This document shows positions 31,025 through 35,336 of a stretch of 35,336 nt of DNA, in pieces. A program made the translations under genes and the position numbers. How positions within the stretch are numbered: the stretch's first letter is position 1; the number at the start of each line of letters is the position of its first letter. The stretch comes from JARICQ01 sp964428475 (GTDB lineage: Bacteria > Bacillota > Clostridia > Tissierellales > Tissierellaceae). Under the pieces are notes generated by a model. It was not told the DNA's origin, did not search any database, and worked only from the letters and a program-made list of their open reading frames with translations. The stretch spans positions 1-35,336 of the forward strand of contig CAYRYO010000014.1 of the NCBI GenBank assembly GCA_964428475.1, in the 5' to 3' direction.

Positions 31025-31285
31025 TTAAAGTATTATTTGAAGAATTAAAATCAAAACTACCCCTGGAATTCCTAGTATCCCTACTATGATGGCATTTAGA
31101 GGATTAATCTCTATGCCTAAACCAAAATAAGCCCCTATAATATTAAATATAAATAAAAGTATACCGCCTAAAATACCATTTATAATTAATTTGAATATCT
31201 TTTTAATTGGCCATACAAGTATAAGTCCCACAACAAATAATAGAAATAGTCCAATTCCATAATAAAAAATAGTTCCTATATCCAT
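31025..31285 (-). CDS. bofA: pro-sigma-K processing inhibitor BofA
   Basis: Membrane protein that, in Bacillus, holds the SpoIVFB protease inactive until the forespore signal arrives, delaying sigma-K activation. The 86 residues form membrane segments with the family pattern VWPIKKIFKLIINGILGGILLFIFN and the C-terminal PLNAIIVGILGIPGVVLILIL. GGGGTGAT precedes the ATG. It lies close to csfB, as in Bacillus, here with rplY between. Complete length. Confidence 0.9.
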   Translation of the reverse strand: MDIGTIFYYGIGLFLLFVVGLILVWPIKKIFKLIINGILGGILLFIFNIIGAYFGLGIEINPLNAIIVGILGIPGVVLILILQIIL

Positions 31286-31359
31286 ATAATCACCCCATTC
31301 TAAATTAATATTCCCTATTATATTATATTTATAGTTTTTTAGGGGATATATTCCATATA

Positions 31360-32163
31360 TTAATGGCCGTGATGAAATATGCTCAGCGACAATGCCATAA
31401 CTAGCATGCCTGCAATAGCCCCATAGACTGATATATGATGATCATTGTCCTTTTGAGAAGAAGGAAGAAGTTCATCCAGTGAAATAAATATCATAATTCC
31501 TGAAACCACAGTAAATAGGAGACCAAAGAATAATCCCGTAGATAAATTGGAAAACATTAGATAACCAATAATAGCACCTAGGGGTTGGCAAAGTCCTACC
31601 AATAAAGAATATAAAAATGCCTTTTTTTTGCTTCCTGTTGAATAGTAAACGGGAACTGAAATTGCTATTCCCAGTGGAATATTGTGCAAGATAATAGCAA
31701 AGGCTATCGGTATTGCAACTGCTATGTCATTTATACCTGTTGTAAATATAGTAAGTCCTTCTGGTAGATTGTGTATCCCTATAGCAACTGCAGACATAAG
31801 CCCAAGCTTGGATAGATGTTCACCATTTTCTCCGTGATGGTGATCATCATGGCTATGTCCGTGATGTCCTCCATGTTTGTGTATCCATTTTTCCATCAGA
31901 GCTATAAATATCATTCCTCCAAAAAATCCTATAATAGCTACAAATCTTCCACTTTCACCCATGTATTCTTCTAAATGATGTATTCCTTCTGGCAAGATAG
32001 CCATAAAAGCTGCATAAATCATTATTCCAGCTGCAAAGCTAAGAGATAATGAGAAGAACTTCTTATTCTTTTCATTTATAAAAAATGCAAGTATTCCTCC
32101 AATTCCCATAGTAAGCCCTACTACAGTAGTAAGTCCCAATGACAATAATACTTCTTTAGTCAT
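31360..32163 (-). CDS. ZIP family divalent metal transporter
   Basis: ZupT/GufA-like ZIP importer of 267 residues with about eight membrane helices. A histidine-rich cytosolic loop (HKHGGHHGHSHDDHHH, about residues 94-109) lies between helices 3 and 4. The metal-site motif GIHNLPEGL is intact in helix 4, but the helix 5 motif reads LHNIPLG instead of the usual HNIPEG, so the second conserved glutamate is a leucine. The start ATG overlaps the end of the YibE/F gene by 8 bp, showing translational coupling. Substrate is probably zinc or another divalent cation; the odd helix 5 could change selectivity. Confidence 0.9.
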   Translation of the reverse strand: MTKEVLLSLGLTTVVGLTMGIGGILAFFINEKNKKFFSLSLSFAAGIMIYAAFMAILPEGIHHLEEYMGESGRFVAIIGFFGGMIFIALMEKWIHKHGGHHGHSHDDHHHGENGEHLSKLGLMSAVAIGIHNLPEGLTIFTTGINDIAVAIPIAFAIILHNIPLGIAISVPVYYSTGSKKKAFLYSLLVGLCQPLGAIIGYLMFSNLSTGLFFGLLFTVVSGIMIFISLDELLPSSQKDNDHHISVYGAIAGMLVMALSLSIFHHGH

Positions 32164-33274
32164 TTAAATCCACTCCTTCTTTGTCCTGCGATTGTTTTTT
32201 AATCAATAAACTAGATATAAATGCAGTAATTGGTATGGTGAGTATGAGTCCTATACTGCCTGAAAGTGATCTAACCACTTCTGTTGCTATGATATCTAAA
32301 TTAATTATCTTTGTCATTGAAGTTTCATGAGCCATAAATAAGAGTAGCATGGGTATAGATGTTCCAGTATATGCCAATATTAAAGTGTTTATCATAGTGC
32401 CCATTATATCTCTACCGACATTCATTCCTGAATTAAACAATTCCCTGATTGACAGTGCATTATTAGCCTTGTAGATTTCCTCTATAGATGATGAAATTGA
32501 CATACCGACATCCATCACAGCACCTAGCGATCCAAGTATAATTCCTGAAAACAATAAATTTTTAAAATTAAATTCTATTTGCTGTGGTATATAGATTAAC
32601 ATAGTTGCTTCTTCTGCACTAAGTCCTGTCAGATGTGCCTGATTTCCCACTATATAGGATATAGCCCCTGCTATAATTACTCCTGAAATAGTTCCAAGTA
32701 TAGCTGAAACTCCCTTGCTATTAATACCTCCAACTAGGAATATGGTAATCACTGTGACTCCTATAGATATCATTATAGATACAGGTATAGGATTAGCTCC
32801 TTTTAATATTTGAGGTAGGAGTATATATATAACTGCAGATATGGTTAATCCTAAGGATAATATAGACTTTAGCCCCTTGATTCTGCCAATAACTAATACA
32901 AGTATAACTCCAAGTACAAGCAAGTAAACTATATAATCTGACCTTTGATAATCAGATATATACACTTGATACCAATCCTCATAATCCTCTATCATCACTA
33001 TTACTTTGTCACCCTTTTCCACCAATATACTATAAGCGGCATTGTCTGGTAGATGATTTTCTATTTCTCTTATATCACCTTTATATTTTCCACTTGTAAT
33101 CTCTATGGTAACCATTTGCACCATAATATCTTGATATAAATCCTCGCGATTTTCTGGCTCACTAGCTTCTATAACTATAGCTTTTTCATCTGAAGGCTCT
33201 ATATAGTCTTCTCCATAAACCAAAGAACTTAAAAATATTAAAACCACTGTCAATATAAATACAATCTTCTTCAT
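32156..33274 (-). CDS. YibE/F family membrane protein
   Basis: Uncharacterised family. The 372-residue product starts with a signal peptide (KKIVFILTVVLIFLSSLVYG), has an extracytoplasmic domain of about 110 residues (VTIEITSGKYKGDIREIENHL), then about seven helices with the family signature LLFSGIILGSLGAVMDVGMSI and NVGRDIMGTMINTLILAYTG. The start is ATG 33272-33274 with GGGAGG 7 nt upstream; a longer frame to 33385 runs through a promoter and terminator. It is the first gene of a two-gene operon with the ZIP transporter (8-bp overlap), which suggests a linked role in metal handling, but that is inference. Confidence 0.88.
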   Translation of the reverse strand: MKKIVFILTVVLIFLSSLVYGEDYIEPSDEKAIVIEASEPENREDLYQDIMVQMVTIEITSGKYKGDIREIENHLPDNAAYSILVEKGDKVIVMIEDYEDWYQVYISDYQRSDYIVYLLVLGVILVLVIGRIKGLKSILSLGLTISAVIYILLPQILKGANPIPVSIMISIGVTVITIFLVGGINSKGVSAILGTISGVIIAGAISYIVGNQAHLTGLSAEEATMLIYIPQQIEFNFKNLLFSGIILGSLGAVMDVGMSISSSIEEIYKANNALSIRELFNSGMNVGRDIMGTMINTLILAYTGTSIPMLLLFMAHETSMTKIINLDIIATEVVRSLSGSIGLILTIPITAFISSLLIKKQSQDKEGVDLND

Positions 33275-33323
33275 ATTTTCCTCCCATATACCCCTTATCC
33301 ATTTATTTACATACCCACTAAAA

Positions 33324-33353
33324 ATTATACCCTTATTTACAAGGATATCACAA
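33324..33353 (-). promoter_or_regulatory. sigma-A promoter of the YibE/F-ZIP operon
   Basis: TTGTGA (33348-33353), an 18-bp spacer and a perfect TATAAT (33324-33329) on the minus strand. The spacer holds the short inverted repeat CCTT-GTAAAT-AAGG. Confidence 0.6.
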
Positions 33354-33356
33354 TAA

Positions 33357-33388
33357 ATATTGCCAAGAGAAATCTCTCTTGGCAATAT
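33357..33388 (-). terminator. terminator after the tiny membrane ORF
   Basis: Perfect 14-bp stem ATATTGCCAAGAGA / TCTCTTGGCAATAT with a four-base loop, 10 bp beyond the stop of the 29-residue ORF, followed by a modest U-rich tail on the minus strand. Confidence 0.75.
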
Positions 33389-33397
33389 GAATTAAAT

Positions 33398-33487
33398 CTA
33401 CATTAAGTTTAAAATAGGTATCATCACAGATACTAAGAATGACAATACTATCAAGTAAACCACGGTCTTTTTCAATTTTTGATTCAT
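33398..33487 (-). CDS. 29-residue single-pass membrane peptide, possibly Prli42-like
   Basis: From ATG 33485-33487 to TAG 33398-33400. The peptide has a basic N-terminus (MNQKLKKT) and one hydrophobic helix (VVYLIVLSFLVSVMIPILNL). A strong ribosome site, GGAGGTAACT, stands directly before the ATG, and a terminator follows. Size and layout resemble Prli42, the tiny membrane anchor of stressosomes in Firmicutes, but the match is by pattern only and no stressosome genes are in view. It lies 19 nt behind a tRNA gene on the same strand with no terminator between. Confidence 0.6.
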   Translation of the reverse strand: MNQKLKKTVVYLIVLSFLVSVMIPILNLM

Positions 33488-33506
33488 AGTTACCTCCAAT
33501 ATACTT

Positions 33507-33582
33507 TGGTGGGCGAGATAGGACTTGAACCTACGACTTTTTGCTTGTCGAGCAAACACTCTCCCAACTGAGTTACTCACCC
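33507..33582 (-). tRNA. tRNA-Val (anticodon GAC), with C at position 33
   Basis: A 76-nt gene with encoded CCA. It folds completely: acceptor GGGTGAG/CTCGCCC (one U-G), D-stem ACTC/GAGT with GG in the loop, anticodon stem TTTGC/GCAAA, T-stem GTAGG/CCTAT and loop TTCAAGT. The anticodon loop reads TCGACAA, so positions 34-36 are GAC (valine), but position 33 is C instead of the near-universal U. Promoter TTGCAT-17-TAATAT lies upstream. Confidence 0.88.
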
Positions 33583-33593
33583 CTATGAAATAT

Positions 33594-33622
33594 ATATTAC
33601 TATAGATTCACATTTTATGCAA
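33594..33622 (-). promoter_or_regulatory. sigma-A promoter of the tRNA gene
   Basis: TTGCAT (33617-33622), a 17-bp spacer and TAATAT (33594-33599), placing the start just before the tRNA 5' end. Confidence 0.6.
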
Positions 33623-33630
33623 TAAAATTG

Positions 33631-33639
33631 TGCTATAAT
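33631..33639 (+). promoter_or_regulatory. extended -10 promoter of the aminopeptidase gene
   Basis: TGC-TATAAT with a perfect -10 at 33634-33639 and no good -35; about 30 bp before the start codon. Confidence 0.5.
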
Positions 33640-33670
33640 AAATATAATTACATTTAAGAGGAGTGATATT

Positions 33671-35083
33671 TTGGAAATACTAATTGGTAAAGGTGGAGAA
33701 GTTCAGGTTATCACGGTGTTTAAAGATACTAAGGAAGTTTCTAAAGGGCAAGAATTATATAATTATATAAAGGAAAAGGAGCTCTTTAAAGGTGAAATAG
33801 GACAAACATATACCGACATTTCTCCGAAGGGAGATAAAATTGTATTTTTGGGTCTTGGCGAAGAAGATAAATTAAATATGGAATATCTTAGAAGGGCTTT
33901 TCACAATGTGGCAAAAACACTTACTAGCTTAAAAGTAAAATCAGCTGGACTAAGTATAAATGACACCTACGATATACTAGCTATTTCTGAAGGCCTTTTG
34001 CAATCAGAATACAGTTTTGAAAAGTATTTATCAGAAAAGAAAACTAATTTAACTCTGGAGAAGTTTTATCTAGATATAGAAGGAAATAGCAAAGATGCCA
34101 AAGCATCTATCAAAGAAGCTGAAAATATAATAGCAGGAATATTTCTAGCTAGGGATTTAGTCAATGAACCTGCTATCACTATTACTCCAGCAGAACTTGG
34201 AAATAGAGCTAGAAAAGAACTTGAGGAACTAGGAGTAGAAGTAGAAATACTTGGTAAAAAACAAATTGAAGCACTTAATATGAAGGCATTTTTAGCTGTT
34301 TCAAAAGGATCTGAAAATGAAGCTCAGTTTATAATAATGACTTGGAATGGAAATAAAAATTCAGATGAAAAGTTGGCATTAGTAGGTAAGGGACTGACTT
34401 ATGACTCTGGTGGATATTCAATTAAACCAACTAGTGGAATGGTAACTATGAAAAGCGATATGGGAGGTGCCGCATCAGTTATAGGAGCTATGAAAACTAT
34501 AGCATTGTCAAAACTAGAGAAAAATATAGTGGGAGTGATCGCTGCATGTGAAAACTTAATCTCTGGTCAAGCATATAAACCAGGTGATGTAATAGGTTCA
34601 ATGTCTGGTAAAACTATTGAAGTACTAAACACAGATGCAGAAGGAAGAATCACTTTAGCAGATTCTCTATACTATGCTGCTACAGTTGTAAAAGCTGATA
34701 AAATAGTAGATATTGCTACCCTTACTGGCGGATGTGTGGTTGCTTTTGGAGATGTAAATACAGGAGCAGTTACAAATAATCAAGAGTTAATGGATACAGT
34801 AATGGAAGCTTCAAAAATATCAGGGGAACCTATGTGGCAACTTCCTACGAATGAAGAATATAAAAAAGCTTTAAAGGGAACTATTGGAGATCTGAAAAAC
34901 ACTACAGGGGGAGAGGCAAGTGCTCTAAGAGCTGGACTTTTCCTGGAAGAATTTGTAGATAATACTCCTTGGGTGCATTTAGATATAGCTGGCACTTCTT
35001 ATCTTGAAAAGGGGAGAAACTATCTACCACAAGGGGCAACAGGAGTACCTGTAAAGACACTTTATAACTTAGCAAAAATATAA
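33671..35083 (+). CDS. pepA: leucyl aminopeptidase (M17 family)
   Basis: Cytosolic dinuclear metallo-aminopeptidase. The 470-residue product has an N-terminal domain (1-160) and the M17 catalytic domain: LVGKGLTYDSGGYSIKP (metal Lys and Asp), MKSDMGGAASVIGAM (Asp and the nearby catalytic region) and the signature NTDAEGRITLADSL, with ATLTGGCVVAFG after it. Only the I for L at the end of NTDAEGR-L departs from the textbook motif. The start is TTG 33671-33673 with AGGAG 7-8 nt upstream. It is a single gene between a tRNA promoter and a terminator. Confidence 0.94.
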   Translation: MEILIGKGGEVQVITVFKDTKEVSKGQELYNYIKEKELFKGEIGQTYTDISPKGDKIVFLGLGEEDKLNMEYLRRAFHNVAKTLTSLKVKSAGLSINDTYDILAISEGLLQSEYSFEKYLSEKKTNLTLEKFYLDIEGNSKDAKASIKEAENIIAGIFLARDLVNEPAITITPAELGNRARKELEELGVEVEILGKKQIEALNMKAFLAVSKGSENEAQFIIMTWNGNKNSDEKLALVGKGLTYDSGGYSIKPTSGMVTMKSDMGGAASVIGAMKTIALSKLEKNIVGVIAACENLISGQAYKPGDVIGSMSGKTIEVLNTDAEGRITLADSLYYAATVVKADKIVDIATLTGGCVVAFGDVNTGAVTNNQELMDTVMEASKISGEPMWQLPTNEEYKKALKGTIGDLKNTTGGEASALRAGLFLEEFVDNTPWVHLDIAGTSYLEKGRNYLPQGATGVPVKTLYNLAKI

Positions 35084-35108
35084 TAAAAGAGCCATATGGC
35101 TCTTTTAT
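35083..35108. terminator. bidirectional terminator after the aminopeptidase gene
   Basis: Palindrome ATAAAAGAGCCATATGGCTCTTTTAT shared by the convergent aminopeptidase gene and the partial gene at the right edge, whose stop codon falls in the right arm. Confidence 0.85.
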
Positions 35109-35336
35109 ATTATTGATTTTAATTTGGCTATATCACTCCAATTATCAGCAGTTGCAACTTCTGTACGCCTAATAGTCTTCTTCATTTCATCCAGTGTTTG
35201 CATAGTATAGGATCTAAATTCCATTAAATTTGCAGTTTCTTCATGGATAGATCGAGTTAATCTTTGAAGTTCCTTTTGTCCATCTTTAAGATCATTTACA
35301 TCTATCTTTAATCCACTTACATCTGTCTTTAATTCA
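35105..35336 (-). CDS. C-terminal part of a coiled-coil protein (partial)
   Basis: A minus-strand frame enters from the right edge and ends at TAA 35105-35107. The visible 76 residues are helical and heptad-like: LKTDVSGLKIDVNDLKDGQKEL, then a Met- and Glu-rich helix and a tail TADNWSDIAKLKSII. The short repeat L-K-x-D-V-x-x-L is typical of coiled coils in phage-like or uncharacterised clostridial proteins. I do not recognise the family. It ends at a terminator shared with the convergent aminopeptidase gene. Confidence 0.65.
   Translation of the reverse strand, partial: ELKTDVSGLKIDVNDLKDGQKELQRLTRSIHEETANLMEFRSYTMQTLDEMKKTIRRTEVATADNWSDIAKLKSII

Noticed and set aside
32156..33385. 409-residue version of the YibE/F protein
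   Set aside because: The extra N-terminal 37 codons cross a promoter and a terminator; the ATG at 33272-33274 has a good ribosome site and a signal peptide.
33398..33580. 60-residue protein reading through the tRNA gene
   Set aside because: The first half is the tRNA itself; only the 29-codon frame with its own ribosome site is credible.
1..35336. CRISPR array, insertion sequence, prophage or classical mobile element
   Set aside because: I saw no regularly spaced repeats, no transposase or integrase frame and no attachment-site duplications.

Overview
The window looks like part of the chromosome of a low-GC, endospore-forming anaerobic member of the Firmicutes (Clostridia/Tissierellales-like). 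The grounds are the AT-rich sequence, strong Shine-Dalgarno sites, frequent TTG and GTG starts, many sporulation genes (spoIIR, a gerA-type operon, spmAB, sipL-like, csfB/gin, bofA), a clostridial-type ferredoxin and a predicted selenoprotein. It comes from a draft scaffold: two runs of exactly 100 N occur at 14879-14978 and 16820-16919. I identify genes by recognising protein families; no database search was run.

The backbone is the origin-proximal neighbourhood known from Bacillus subtilis, read here on the minus strand from high to low coordinates: bofA, (rplY), csfB, yaaO, tmk, darA (two copies), holB, ricT, (ferredoxin), rsmI, (nurA-herA), yabE (divergent), metG, tatD, rnmV, rsmA, (insert), veg, sipL-like, ispE. 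To the left of ispE lie a gerA-type germination operon and spoIIR. To the right of bofA lie a ZIP transporter, a YibE/F protein, a tRNA with a tiny membrane ORF behind it, and a leucyl aminopeptidase on the plus strand.

The most distinctive part is the insert at about 7.8-15.5 kb, between rsmA and veg. It holds an H-NOX chemoreceptor with the full oxygen-binding pocket signature; spmA/spmB; mgtE behind a structured leader with a small upstream ORF; a HesB/IscA-like gene with an in-frame TGA that is almost certainly selenocysteine and a CsoR/CstR-like palindrome in its promoter; a DUF1858 redox protein; a glutaredoxin-like protein; a ComFB-like protein; a SmtB/CadC-like ArsR regulator; and an unknown protein with an acidic repeat linker. 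This reads as an oxygen/redox/sulfur/metal stress neighbourhood placed inside a housekeeping and sporulation cluster.

Both N-runs are flanked by identical 55-bp copies. Removing the Ns and one copy restores a full-length reading frame in each case (rnmV and the 14.3-15.5 kb gene), so the two broken genes are most likely assembly artefacts. Several genes are missed or mis-started by simple ORF calling: the HesB selenoprotein, a 55-aa ferredoxin, a 29-aa membrane peptide, TTG starts for veg and the H-NOX receptor, and a probable non-AUG start for nurA.
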